Source: Panonychus citri (Eukaryota > Arthropoda > Arachnida > Trombidiformes > Tetranychidae). Taken from it: DNA of 64,000 nt. Shown piece by piece: positions 48,910 through 61,019 of this stretch. The position numbers and the translations under genes are program-made. The stretch covers positions 1-64,000 of the forward strand of contig NW_026515436.1 in the NCBI RefSeq assembly GCF_014898815.1. Reading direction: 5' to 3'. Within the stretch, counting starts at the first letter, position 1. Every line of letters starts with the position of its first letter. Under the pieces are notes generated by a model. That model did not search any database. It worked only from the letters and a program-made list of their open reading frames with translations, and had not been told where the DNA came from.

Positions 48910-48948
48910 TTTAGCCAGGTACTAAACCGGTTTTAGTACCTGGCTAAA
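48910..48948. other. 39-bp near-perfect palindrome
   Basis: TTTAGCCAGGTACTAAA is followed by CCGGT and the exact inverse TTTAGTACCTGGCTAAA. The 17-bp perfect stem with a 5-nt loop stands out in this AT-rich DNA. It could be the remnant of a foldback insertion or a dimer-binding site. Confidence 0.8.
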
Positions 48949-49234
48949 GTTGTTAATACATTCTCTTTCTCTTTCTCTCTCGTCTCTTTCTCTCCTCTCT
49001 CTCTTTCTATATCTTTCTTTTTGAATTTCGCGCTCTTATAAAGCTGAACTGCGCTTGCGTACAATATAAATTTTGAATCTGAATTTCTCATGAATGGGTG
49101 CTCAGATTTCGTTCGCAATTTCGTAGCCATAAAAACCATACATTTAATCAATCAAACTCATACTAATTAAATAATTAATTACAGTCAACAATTAGCTATT
49201 TAATGATCTTTCTTGATTGGTGAGTTTGATGAAT

Positions 49235-51759
49235 TTACAAAATTAAAATCTTAAAAATCGCAGCAATTGATAAATAAATGAGGTATATTGTTGCTGATCC
49301 CATTGGGATGTAGACTGAATTGGCGAGCAAGAAATTCATGATACGAAATAAATTGATTTGATTGTAACAATTAGACGTGAATTTGTCAACGAAATTGTCC
49401 TTGTCTTGGTAAAATGAATTCATCATCGAGTCTTTACTTAACCATAACTGTTGTAACCACGATTCGTTTAATTTACTTCTTGGTACTTTGTAAACACAAT
49501 CTGATTGTTCAACTGTTTTCAATGATTGTATTTTATTAAAATCGTTGACTATTTGGTCATCGTCGTTGATCGTCTCACTTTTATCGTCATCAATGATCTC
49601 GAATACTCTGATCACAGAATAGAAAGAACTGCCCGTTAACTGCTTTGGATGAAGAAATAAATTTCTGGTAAGTTTATCGATATTATCATACATTATAGTA
49701 GCATCAATAATATGAGTGAAACCATTTCTTTTATCAACAATATCGAGAAAGGCCCGAGCTCGAGGCCAAACAGTTCTGGTCAATTGGGGTAAACCATTTT
49801 TCTCAGCATATCTGAAACTTGATTCCAAGTAAACATTTCGAAATGCACCTTGAAAAATTGTCAAATGAATCAAATTAGCCGTTTAAGGCCCGTATTCACC
49901 AACCGAGATCAAATCTGCTTCCAGGTTTAAATCAGCTGATCTCAGCTTTTGTGTTTCACCAACCACGATCAAATCTTGATCTCGGATCAGAGTTAAGTTC
50001 GGATCAGTTTGATTCCGGAATTAAAAAATCATGTTTCACCAACCCCGATCAATTGATCTCAGCTTAAATTGATGTTTCACCAACCGAAATTAAACTCAAT
50101 TGATCTTAGAATCAAGAGAAAGTCAAGATTAAATTTTGATTTCGACTTTTTTTTCTCTTTTTTCTAATCTAACTCATTTTTTCCGAATTTTTTTTTAATG
50201 AATTGGTTTATATCATAATGCTCTATTATTTTTCTACAATTTTCGCTAGCGTAAAGAAGATTTTTTTTTCACAGAAAAATTTCAACAAAGATATTTATAA
50301 AACTTGATCAGTGTAGTCATATAACTTGTTAATTGTTTGGAAATCAATCTTAATTCCAAGTCTTTTCCATAAACAATTAATTAATTCATCCACTTCAAAT
50401 TAACCGCTTTTGTCTAAAGAGAAATAATTTTTTACTGTTGTGACCGTTGTTATGTTTGATGATCGGTAGGTTAAAAAAATCAATTAAAAATTAGGGGTAA
50501 AAATGAAAAAATAGGGAAAAAAGACAAAAACACGCCCTTTTAGGTACAATTTCTTAATTGAATGAAGATTAATTTGAGTTTAGCTTAGAGATGGACCGAT
50601 CTCGGATTTTAGTCAGATCGATTTATTGTTTCGATTTCTTTGAGAAATCGATCGATTCCGATCTCTAAAATTCAAATTTCGCGGGCAAAAAAAGCAAAAT
50701 TGTTTTCTATTTTCACTATAATCTTTTTTTTGTCTAACTAATTTCTTAATTTGAAGGTAAATTCATTGTTTAAAATCCGTAATTTTCCGATTTCTGGCCT
50801 AAAGTCACATGTTTTTGCAGATCGATCTCTCAAAAGTTGAGATCGATCGATTTCTCTGAACCAAAAATCGATCGCGATCGATTTATAAATCGGATCGGAA
50901 CATCTCTAGTTTAGCTTAAATCAAATTAAAGTCGGAATCAATGATTCCGGAATCAGCTAATCGGGCTTGGTGAAACTACTTTATACTTTAAACTCGGAAT
51001 CAACTTGATTCCAGGATCAGTTGATCTTAGCTTTTGATCTCGGTTGGTGAATACGAGCCTAAATCGAAATAAATGAGTTATTATCATTTATAAATACCTT
51101 CCGGACAAAGACCAACAGTATTGTGATTTCTCGAGTTCAGCGCCCAGTATTCAACGAAATCACCTTTCTTGAAACTCGAATCAATGCCGAAATCATCTCG
51201 TATTTTATGAATTAGTCCATTGATCATAAATCGATAATATTTACTCCAAACAAGGACGAATTTCATAAACTTATCGTCAAATATGAAATACATAATAATA
51301 GCATCCAAGACTGTTTGATGGTTACAGACAATTAGTATCTTGACTGATGGAGATGCTAAATCAATTATTTTATTTGGATCAGGACCCAACCGATAATCTA
51401 AGAAATAATTGGTAATTATTATTGAATCAAAAAAGCTATCATTTACTTTTCAGGTCACTTAATGTTAGCCAATTAGCGACAATTTTGGTGTCCGAAGCTT
51501 TAAATATTTTATCAAATTTGCTAAAACCAAAAAGTTATCACTCACCTTTCACTTTGTATACCAGTAAAGTCAACCAAGCACCGATAATTCTGGCAAACGA
51601 TCCAATCAAAATTTTGTCCAATTTAATAAAACATGAATATGAAACTAATTTCAATGGTGAAATCAGACAATACAATACAATTAGCGAAATCGCAGTTAGT
51701 GTTACACTAATTACACTGAATAAATGTAAAACTCTCCTTTGTATAGTTGAAAGATTCAT
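49235..51759 (-). CDS. PlsC-family lysophospholipid acyltransferase, copy D
   Basis: Intact paralogue, 375 aa: exons 51546-51759, 51098-51397 and 49235-49848 (minus strand), phase-1 junctions as in copies A and B. Motif I is NHQTVLD, motif III CPEG, motif IV region WPRARAF; the C-terminus ends FKILIL. Intron 1 holds the same decayed exon 1 duplicate as copy B. Intron 2 is about 1.25 kb instead of about 70 bp because two nested transposons inserted. Exon 2 lacks one codon (YFIFDDKFMKF) relative to B. Closest to copy B by flanks and exon 2, but exon 3 carries its own changes (VYKVPRSK, DKFTSNCYNQ). Intact splice sites suggest it can still be expressed. Confidence 0.8.
49887..51059. mobile_element. 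1173-bp PIF/Harbinger-like non-autonomous transposon
   Basis: Terminal inverted repeats GGCCCGTATTCACCAACC and its near-inverse ending GGTTGGTGAATACGAGCC, flanked by a 3-bp TAA duplication. The empty site is preserved in intron 2 of copy B (CCGTTTAAATCGAA). A 3-bp TWA-type target duplication is typical of PIF/Harbinger. Subterminal zones repeat TTTCACCAACC several times on the left. No transposase frame. Confidence 0.85.
50586..50908. mobile_element. 323-bp hAT-type non-autonomous element nested in the Harbinger-like element
   Basis: Starts TAGAGATGGACCGATC and ends GATCGGAACATCTCTA (inverted with few mismatches), with an exact 8-bp target duplication GTTTAGCT on both sides (50578-50585 and 50909-50916). 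The 8-bp duplication and TAGAGATG ends are hAT hallmarks. The interior is rich in GATCGAT words. It inserted after the host element. Confidence 0.88.
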
Positions 51760-52289
51760 TGTTGATCATTTAATGTTACCTGTAACTATTTCAAGTCGAA
51801 TTAATGCAAAATCAACCAACGTCTACAATTTATATGAAACAAAATTCAATTGAATTGAACCTAATTGCAGCTGAATTGCTTTGAAAGGGCACAATTAACA
51901 TGAAGACTCAAATACTGAATCAGAAAGCCTTCTGTTTACTATTGCGTCGTTTTAATTTGGTAAATTAATTGAATCATAGATATTGATAAATAAACAAGAT
52001 TTAGTTATGATTTCTGCGTAAGCAATTAACAGTTACATTTTCAATTGTCTATTGTTGCTAATAACTTTGTAAAGTGAAATAATAGCAATTTAAAAAAGTA
52101 AATCATATCCAAGAAAAACAACTTATTACTCTTTATCATATCTGATATGTAAATTAGCAGCTGAGTTGATTGCAAACTCTTCAATTGATCGTCAAGTTTT
52201 AAATTAGATGTAAACTCTACAAAAGATCCAATTGATTAGATAGCAATTTAAAGGGCTTTTCCATTCATCTATTTTTTTAAATCAATATG

Positions 52290-52617
52290 TTTAATCTGAG
52301 TTATGGTGAGTTTTTTAGATTATCTAATCATCACTACGATTAGACTACTTGTTGGTTATTTGAAAGGCTCAGTGGAAGCTACGACAAAAAGTTAATGGAA
52401 AAGCCCTTTGCGTAGATAGTTTTTATCTTCAAACGTATGGTTTTATATTCAGTTGATGACAAAAAAAGAGCTTCTTTGTGAATCTTAAACGTTTAGGCTG
52501 AGAATTAATCTCCAAGCCATGCATATATCCAAAAGTGTCAAAAGAGACTTGAAGCCGAGTTTTTCTCAATGATAAGTGCTGGTGATAAATACGGGGAAAT
52601 GCGGTAACCTATTGTAT
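52290..52617. repeat. 5' flanking block of copy D, shared with copy B
   Basis: Partner of 26246-26674. It lacks the 203-bp mariner-type element and the roughly 100-bp insert seen beside copy B. The homology stops near 52617 after CCTATTGTA. The following ~420 bp (52618-53040) show no homology to other parts of the window and no gene. Confidence 0.8.
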
Positions 52618-53180
52618 CGGGTGTTTACTAAAGGTTAGCAACTCGGTATAAAACTTTATCCAGTCAACTTGAAAATAACCTTTTCTGAAGGAGGACCACT
52701 GGAAATGGTAAAACACGAGTTTCTATAGATTTAAAATTTTCGACCTTCTTAATATCCTAATTTGAAAAAAGGCCAACTTTTCGTCGGAAAATTGGCATTT
52801 TCACTCATCATTCGACTTCTGGTTATTTTTCAGCCTAAGAAAAAATATCATCATGAAACCTAACAAAGATCAAGATGAGATTAGTACAGTTCATGTAGGT
52901 TGAAAAACATGGAAGTTATGGCGACTTTCCCTGAACTCACCTTGATTCATTCACTCAAATTAGGGTACGAAAAAAGGGTAACTAAAAATCCCATAGACAA
53001 TTAACAATTAGATTAGTTGCCGTGACAACTTAAATATTAATAATTCGATCAATTTATCAAACAATTTCGTAGCCATAAAAACCATACATTTAATCAATCA
53101 AACTCATACTAATTAAATAATTAATTACAGTCAACAATTAGCTATTTAATGATCTTTCTTGATTGGTGAGTTTGATGAAT

Positions 53181-54583
53181 TTACAAAATTAAAATCTTAA
53201 AAATCGCAGCAATTGATAAATAAATGAGGTATATTGTTGCTGATCCCATTGGGATGTAGACTGAATTGGCGAGCAAGAAATTCATGATACGAAATAAATT
53301 GATTTGATTGTAACAATTAGACGTGAATTTGTCAACGAAATTGTCCTTGTCTTGGTAAAATGAATTCATCATCGAGTCTTTACTTAACCATAACTGTTGT
53401 AACTACGATTCGTTTAATTTACTTCTTGGTACTTTGTAAACACAATCTGATTGTTCAACTGTTTTCAATGATTGTATTTTATTAAAATCGTTGACTATTT
53501 GGTCATCGTCGTTGATCGTCTCACTTTTATCGTCATCAATGATCTCGAATACTCTGATCACAGAATAGAAAGAACTGCCCGTTAACTGCTTTGGATGAAG
53601 AAATAAATTTCTGGTAAGTTTATCGATATTATCATACATTATAGTAGCATCAATAATATGAGTGAAACCATTTCTTTTATCAACAATATCGAGAAAGGCC
53701 CGAGCTCGAGGCCAAACAGTTCTGGTCAATTGGGGTAAACCATTTTTCTCAGCATATCTGAAACTCGATTTAAATTCATCACTTCGAAATCCACCTTGAA
53801 ACAAATGCGAATCAAATAAACCATTTAAATAGGAATCAATGAACAATTAGTAATAAATACCTTCCGGGCAAAGAACAACAGTATTGTAATTTCTCGAGGT
53901 CAGCCCAGTATTCAACGAAATCGCCTTTCTTAAAACTCGAATCAACGCCGAAATCATTTCGTATTTTATAAATTAGTCCATTAGGTCTAAATTGATGCTC
54001 TTTACTCCAAACAATGACAAATTTTACTAACTTATTATCGAGAAATATTGAATGAAAAATAAGAGAATCCATTACTGTTTGATGGTTAGAAATAAACAAT
54101 ACTTTGGCGGATGATAAATCGATAACCGAACTTGGATCAGGACCAAACCGATAACCTAATAACCAAATGAAAATTAATTTATTATAAAAATCAAAAAAGT
54201 TACTTACCTTTAACTTTATAGCATAACGTCAACCAAGCACTGATAATTTTGACAAGCGAAGCTAAGAAAATTTTGTCCAATTTAGTAAAATATGAATATG
54301 AAACTAATTTTAATGGTGAAATCAGACAATACAATACAATTAGCGAAATCGCAGTTGCGACACAATTGCTCAAAAATAGAAAATTTATAACTTTTTTTTT
54401 AACAATTAGCAGTTCCATATTTATCACTTGTAATAATTTATTAAAATATGAATATGAAACTAATTTCAGTGGTGTTATCAAGAAATACACTAAGATTAAC
54501 AAAAAAGTAATTAAGATGTAATTGATTGTTGTTTTAAAATGAAAGCTTTCTTTGTAACAATCAAAAGTTTCAGTTCTGATCAT
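53181..54583 (-). pseudogene. Acyltransferase copy E, broken and mosaic
   Basis: Exon equivalents at about 54208-54583, 53861-54155 and 53181-53794 (minus strand). Two lesions disable it: a 2-bp deletion in exon 2 near 53905 (after VEYWA, shifting the frame before CPEG) and a TGG to TAG stop at 53403-53405 in exon 3 (after SKLNES). The 3' two thirds of exon 3 are nearly identical to copy D, whereas the exon 3 start (GGFRSDE), exon 2 (NHQTVMDSLIFHSIFLDNKL) and intron match copy A. Exon 1 contains an internal duplication (LITPLKLVSYSYF and again LISPLKLVSYSYF). No functional protein is expected. Confidence 0.82.
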
Positions 54584-57500
54584 TTACAATGACTTTAGAA
54601 AAAATCAGCCAATTTACAATTTACAATTTACATGTATATGAAGAGCAATTAAAATGAACTGAATTAGTAATTCAGAATTACAGCTGAATTGCTTTGAAAA
54701 GCTAAACAAACTTGTCACAAGTTACTTGTGGATTCAAATATTAGATCCAATGAAAGGGACGATTTCAGATTTTAAGCAGATCGATTTACTCAACCGATTT
54801 TTACGAAAATTAATTCATAATAATTCGTAACTCCTGCAACCATCTAGCGATAAAACAATTTCTAACTCGAGATTTCTGGTAACAGTGATGTGTCTCCATC
54901 TATTAAGAAATTTATCAACTAAAAAAGTTCACCAATATGAAAAATCTATTCAACAAACAATTGAATTGTATTCATAGATCACAATTGGATAATCTCTAGT
55001 TCAATTAATTGGAGTTTGTTGTACCATTTGACTGATAAACTTGGTAACTGACGATTGTAACTTTAATCCGATTCAGTTAACTGAAAAAGTTTGAGACGTT
55101 AATTGATTAGATCAAAATTAATCTTGAGACGATTAATTAAATAGCAATTAACAACATTAAGATAATTAGTGACCATTTGACATTTTTTTTTAATTGCTAT
55201 TAAATTAATTAACTTTAATAATGAAGATGAACCGTAAATAATTAAGGAGGTATAGTTAATTGTTGAAATTTAATTAGTTTACTCTAATCAATAATTGAAA
55301 TCTAAATCTTTTTTGAAAGGTAAATTTAAATATCAATTAGCAATTGATTAAAAAGAAGGAAAAAAAATCTAAACAATTTAGTAATTGTTATCAATATAAT
55401 CACAGAATTCATGGTTAATTATTGTTTGTTACATCTAAATAAACAATTATAATCACGGAATCTATTGTGATGATTATATTACAAAAGTTTGATTCAATTC
55501 AATTGATTGTTGATTTTTTCGTGATTAAATCATCAATTGTTTTAATCATGATAATCATTATGATAATTATCATTATGATGATTAAATTGTGCTCATCGAT
55601 ATGCATGATTAATCAATTTAACAATTTCCCAATCGAGAAGTAAGTTGATTAATAAAATATAGTAAAACAATCAAAATTAATCAACAACCAAGGATCATCT
55701 TTTAATCCAATAAACCAAATGATGAACCAATTAATTGTTAACAATCAATGAAAATTGAACAAAACATCAAATTCATCGGTATAAAATGGTTAACAGTTAA
55801 TTTTAATTCAATTGTAAAGTGACTTTGACCTAATTGCTGACAATTATCATCACCCTATCCCAACAATCAACGCTAATCATAATCAGATTTTAGCACAAAA
55901 AAGTTTATTAATTGAGTTAATCTTTGTTTGTTGTTAATTTTTGTTTTCTGATGGTTTTAACAATCAAAATTGTTTACCAACTAAATCAACCAAACTAATA
56001 TGTAACTGATTGATTGATTAGGATAAATTGTTGCTGCTTCTTCAGCTTGATTATCATCGTGATTAGTACATGAACAAAATGATTAAACGTAACAATTGAA
56101 ATTGTTTAAGGTTAACAATTAACATCATAATAATAACAATAATCAGTTTTGAGACAAGGATTGTTATTTATTATCAACTGTAACCATCAACGTCGTAATC
56201 AAATTTAACTACAATAAAGAGAGAAATTAAATAAATTGTGATACAAGAAAATTAAGCAAAAAGATGAACTTTAATTTGTTCCAATTAAATTTAATTTTAT
56301 GTTCAATTCACAAGATTGACAATTACATTGAAAAGGAAACATTTAATCACAACAGAAATTAATACCTACCTCTGAACAGTAACAGCAACAATTAACTTTT
56401 CATCATTCAAACTAATCAACTTGTTAACATCTAAAGCCAACCAACAATTAGCTGATTATGTCAAACAATTTACATACACAATATATAATTAGACAAAAGG
56501 AGAGAGAAAAAAGTTTAATCATGACAATTAAATATTAAAAATTAACTGATTGATTGTTGATCTCAAAGATTATTGATCATATTTTGTTAAAACAGATGAT
56601 TAAATCTAATGTATTGAAAGGAAATGATGAAAGTTGATTGTTATCATTGGAGTGATTAACTAATTCATTTAAAAAAGAGGATATATTAATCACTATTTAT
56701 TTGGGACTTCCTTTTTGTATGATAACAATTAAGATGACGATGATGATGATGGCGATAGGGAAGAATCGTCAAGTAAAATTGATTGTAAATATATAAATTG
56801 TTGGTACGATAAATTGTCCAAATTGTAAAGTTAATAAATTATTGAGAGACAATGAGTTAAGTATAAGGTTAATATTTAAATGAATCAAAAAATTATTATG
56901 CTTCATTATTATTAAGCATATTATTAATTGTCCATAATTGTTTTGACAACGGAAAAAAATGCATCACAGCAAATCATCATAATTTAAACATTGATTGTTA
57001 GTCTATTGTATTGTTATTTCAATAGATATGATGATGATAATAATGATGATGATGATGATGATTACGATGATAGGAGGGAGAAATAGCAAAGTGGCAAGAG
57101 AGAGAGAGAGAGAGAGAGTGGGTGAAATAAGGCTGATTGAGTGATTAAATAATTTGAACGTTTGTTTGTTTGACAATTTACTAAATGTATTTTTCTAGTA
57201 ATAGTAGTAATGACACAATCGCCAATTTCATTTTCTTTGCAACAATGGAAACACTATGATATAATAATAATATGATAATGACAATTAAGTTTTTGTCTCA
57301 TATATTAAAGGGGAGAGAGAGAGAGAGTAGGGTGGGAGAAGGGAAAAGAAGATGAGAGGAAGAGGTTTTTTTGGGTGTGGATGAGGATTGAGTAGAAAGA
57401 GAGAGAGAGAAACAAAATAGGGAAGACAAGTAGTTATTGATTGTAATAGTTGATACCTAATATGATATCATAAATGAGCTAAATATTTGTTTTTGTTTTT

Positions 57501-57876
57501 GTTTGTGACATGAGCTTCATCTGAGATTTCATGATTCATGAATAAAAGGCACTAAGGAAGGCACAAAATGATTGCAAATGAGAAAGAGAGAAAAAGAGAT
57601 TTGATTTTGAGAGGGAAGAGTTAGAGAGAGAGAGAGAGAGAGAGAGATTGTAAATAGCTTGAGGTTAAAGATGAGCGATGATTGTTGGCATATATTGCGT
57701 GTTATGTGTGGTTGAAGTTTTTAATTGCTCTAGTTTGTTTGTGTGGTTGTGATTGATTGCAATTGATTGTTTGCTTATTGTTGGTAGTATTGGTAGTAGA
57801 AGTAGTTATAAGTCTTAATAGTAGTAGAGATAGTGGAAGTAGTAGTGATAGTAGTAGAGTGGTAGTAATAGTGGTC
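54584..57876. other. Non-coding stretch between acyltransferase E and how
   Basis: AT-rich DNA without a supported gene. It contains R2 copy 2 (54826-54950), GAT triplets (57030-57062) and GA tracts near 57099-57118 and 57620-57648. The right part probably holds the 3' UTR of the minus-strand how gene. Confidence 0.5.
54826..54950. repeat. Dispersed repeat R2, copy 2
   Basis: Same orientation as 35290-35420; shared words include GTAACTCCTGCAA and CTCGAGATTTCTGGTA, with scattered substitutions. Confidence 0.6.
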
Positions 57877-57941
57877 CTAAGTTGCTGGCCTTTGGTAAGG
57901 GTGATCTCGGACGCTGGGTGTCCGCCTTGCTTTGCCAGGAC
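57877..57941 (-). CDS. how: how/quaking alternative last exon (long, nuclear-type tail)
   Basis: After a CTGCAG acceptor this 65-bp exon reads PGKARRTPSVRDHPYQRPAT and stops. The RR...RxHPYQR tail is the C-terminus of the long isoforms of Quaking (QKI-5) and How(L), where it carries the nuclear localisation signal (known of the family). It joins in phase with the exon ending at 59341 (GDTTG, donor GTGGGT), removing a 1399-bp intron. The exon stands out as locally GC-rich. Confidence 0.82.
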
Positions 57942-59320
57942 CTGCAGGGTGGTGGTTGGGATCGTGGATGAGAGTCAGAGAGATGGGAGGAAGGAGGAGG
58001 AATGGGTGATGAGGATGAGGAATCGACGAGGAAATTGTTTGTTTGTTTTAAGGTAAAATTTTGATAATTGAAATTATCAAATGAAGATGATGACGATTGA
58101 AAAATATACCAAAAATAGTGACCATTTGATTGTTTAGTAGTTATAAAAGAGACGATGATGATGATGATAAATCAAGAAGAGGAGGATTGGGAAGGTGGGA
58201 GGAAGTGGGTAGAAAGAGAGAAAGAGAAAGGGAAAAGAAAAGAAAGAGAAGAAAGGAAATGTAAGTTTCGTTAGTAAAGTTATTAAAATATAAAATTAAT
58301 TTGATTTGTTTTTGAAAGATTTAGATTAAGATTATGATTGTGAGAGATTAAGGCAAAAGTTGAAAAATTAAGATAAAAAATAGTAGTCATTTTACAGAGA
58401 TAATTAAGATTCGAGTAGTTATATTGAGAGAGAAAGCAATTGATTGGAATTGATTAAAAAAGTTAGTTTCTCTTTCTCTTCCTCTCTCTCTCTCCCTTTC
58501 GCACAATTAGGAAATTGAGTAATTAAAAGGGAAAATCATTGTAAGTTAATTAAGAGAAAAATAGATTGATTAGCGAAAAGGAATTAAGGAAAATTGGAGG
58601 ATTTTGATTGGAAATGATTATGAATGAAAAGGCAATCAAGAGGATGGAAAAAGTTTGATGAGATGAAGAGAAAACTACTGATCAAAGTTCTGAAATAATT
58701 TAGTTAATCACAGAAAAAGAAAAGAATTAAATAAATTATATGAACAAAAAAGGAAATAAAAAGGGAAAGGAAGATAAATCAATGATTAGTTGATTATCGA
58801 GCAAACTATTAAGCCAATTGAAGATAATCTGAGATTAACGAACAAAATTTTGATTGCATTTTGATTTTAAGATTCTGATAATTGTTTTTTTTTGGATAAT
58901 TTTGAAATCTTTTTATAAATTTAAATAAAAATTGAATGTTATACAAAAAAATTGGTTCCAATAGATTTCATCTGAAATTTAAATTAAAAAGGTTTGAATC
59001 TCAACAATCTTCACAGGGAGAGAGATACAAAATATATACATATATATGCTGAATAATTTGATTCAATTGATTTTTTTGGGTGTATGTGATTGCATAGCAT
59101 ATATATGTATACATTTACGATATAATATAATATATATGGTGATAGGTATAATAATAATAATATAAATCGCTCAGCATTTGGCTTATTAAGTTTGCACAGG
59201 GGAAAAAACAAAAAAAAATCAACTGAGAGAGAAAACGAAAACGGGAAGAGAAAGAGAAAGAGAAATGGGAGAAGGAGAGAAAGAGAGAAAGAGAGAAATA
59301 GAAAAGAAATAGAGATTCAA

Positions 59321-61019
59321 TTATCGGCTGAAAAACCCACCGGTTGTATCTCCTTGTGATGCTACTTGATATTCTGCTAACAATGGCGAAGTTAGTGCGG
59401 CATATTGATGAAAATCATATGGTGCATATAAAAATCCAGCATCAGCTGGTCCAAGCATAGGAGGAGGAGCTGTACTTCCGTTAAGTAGAGTGGTGCTTGT
59501 TGGCACATGAATATGGCGAGGAGAAAATATAAGTGGAGTACCAAGAGATGTTGCTGTGTGATGTGTACGAATTGGTGTTGTTAGAGCAATAGGAGGAGCT
59601 ATTAGTTTCATGTGCTCACTTTCAATACCTATTTGGGTTTAATTTGGTTGATGATGGAAACATGATGATGATGATAAAAGTGTTAAGGATGATGATTTAA
59701 CAACATTACGAAGACAAATGGAGGAAAAATTCAACAGGAGATGAATGATGATTGAGTGAGAGTGAAAGATGATTGTGAATGAAAAAGTGATTATCATCAT
59801 GAGAACAACATGAGAAGCAGCAAAAGTTTCAGGCCAAAAAGTGTAATACCAACAACCGGAGTATTTAAGGATCATCGGCATCAAACAAAATAAGTTGATC
59901 ATGATCATCAATATTCATAAGTGATTGGGTTTCCAGTTTGTGCGAGTTTTGTGAAACCATGAATTGGTCCATTGGGCGCCGAGTGGGTGAGGCAAATACA
60001 CACGAAAAGGGAGAAAAGAGAAAAATAATTTAGATGAGAAAAAAAGTGTCGTCAGTTAATTGATTGTTGATCATTAAGATTGATGAGTGAGTCAAAAATA
60101 TACACATATACTTATAAATATATAACTACATATTCACAAGTAATATCATAATCACGCACCCAATGCTCTCATCGGAATCATCCATGACAGTTCAAAAGAG
60201 GGAGGGAGGGAGAAAGTAAGAGGAGAGGGAGATAGTAGCGTAAATAGATGATCAATGAGTAAGGAGGAAGAGGAAAAAAAGGAGACTGAAAGTCTGAAGA
60301 TGAGTAAAGAATAGGACAGGAGGGTGAATGATAATTGTGATAGAAGGAAATAGATGAATGTGTGTGTGTGTGAGAGAGAGAGAGGAAGGGGAGAAGGTAA
60401 AGTACAGTTAAAGATGACAGAAAATTAAGGATTAACCCAGACTGAAATTGATTGAGAAACAATCAAGATGAATGATGAACGATTGAGCAATGGTCATGAA
60501 AAGAATCACCAACATGAGGACAATCAACTTATTATCAATTATGAAACTTATTGTCAACGTACAATTTTTCACGGTTCCATCTCGATAGGTTCCATTAATT
60601 ATGGCCAATTCCATCAATTGACGTTTTTTCAGTTCATCTTCACCTTCAGTCTATAACAAATTAGAAGCGATAGTGAAGAAGAGAAACAAAAAATTAAAAA
60701 TGGATTAGAAAGATTAAGATCAAAAACCAGGAAAGAGAAGAGAGAAAATGATCAAGTGGGGAAAAAAATCTAAATAAAAGTTTAAATATATTATTCAAGA
60801 ATAAGAGTGAGAGGGGACACATGAGAAGAAATTGAAGATTTAGCCAAGAAAATCGTTTCGAAAGTTACAACTTACAACAGGAATTAACAATTTTCTAATT
60901 TCTTCTACTGCTCTTTTCATCTTGATTGCAGCTCTATTTGGTGTATCCTCTACTGTAATCAAAACATGAAGCTCGTCATTCAAATGCTCCCAATTAGGTT
61001 TACCCCGATTTTGTTCCTC
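59321..61019 (-). CDS. how: Held-out-wings/Quaking STAR RNA-binding protein, 3' exons
   Basis: STAR-family KH protein controlling splicing, stability and export of mRNAs in muscle, glia and tendon cells (known of the family). Three exons on the minus strand: 60876-61019 (EEQNRGKPNWEHLNDELHVL ... AIKMKRAVEEIRKLLIPV, the end of the KH domain), 60563-60650 (TEGEDELKKRQLMELAIING, TYRDGTVKN, the QUA2 region) and 59321-59628 (IESEHMKLIAPPIALTTPIR ... DAGFLYAPYDFHQYAAL, the C-terminal region resembling QKI GLIYTPYEYP). The first two introns are phase 0 and phase 1. Reading through the donor at 59341 gives a short tail, GGFFSR, then stop; splicing there to 57941 gives the HPYQR tail. Upstream exons (QUA1 and most of KH) are not in the window, so the intron before 61019 exceeds 3 kb. 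Confidence 0.88.

Larger units (their letters stand above)
48003..49100. other. Non-coding stretch with repeat R1 copy and palindrome
   Basis: No gene is supported here. It contains R1 copy 3 and a 39-bp palindrome, listed separately, and a CT-rich tract at 48961-49010. Confidence 0.5.

Noticed and set aside
57757..58056. Plus-strand 99-codon frame with CPPCFARTC
   Set aside because: Antisense shadow of the how long-tail exon; the minus strand reads the conserved RDHPYQR tail with a good acceptor.
59639..59911. Minus-strand 90-codon frame between how exons
   Set aside because: Lies in the intron between 60563 and 59628; hydrophobic low-complexity content and no homology to Quaking proteins.
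60468..60656. Plus-strand 62-codon frame
   Set aside because: Antisense of the how QUA2 exon (MELAIINGTYRDG on the minus strand).
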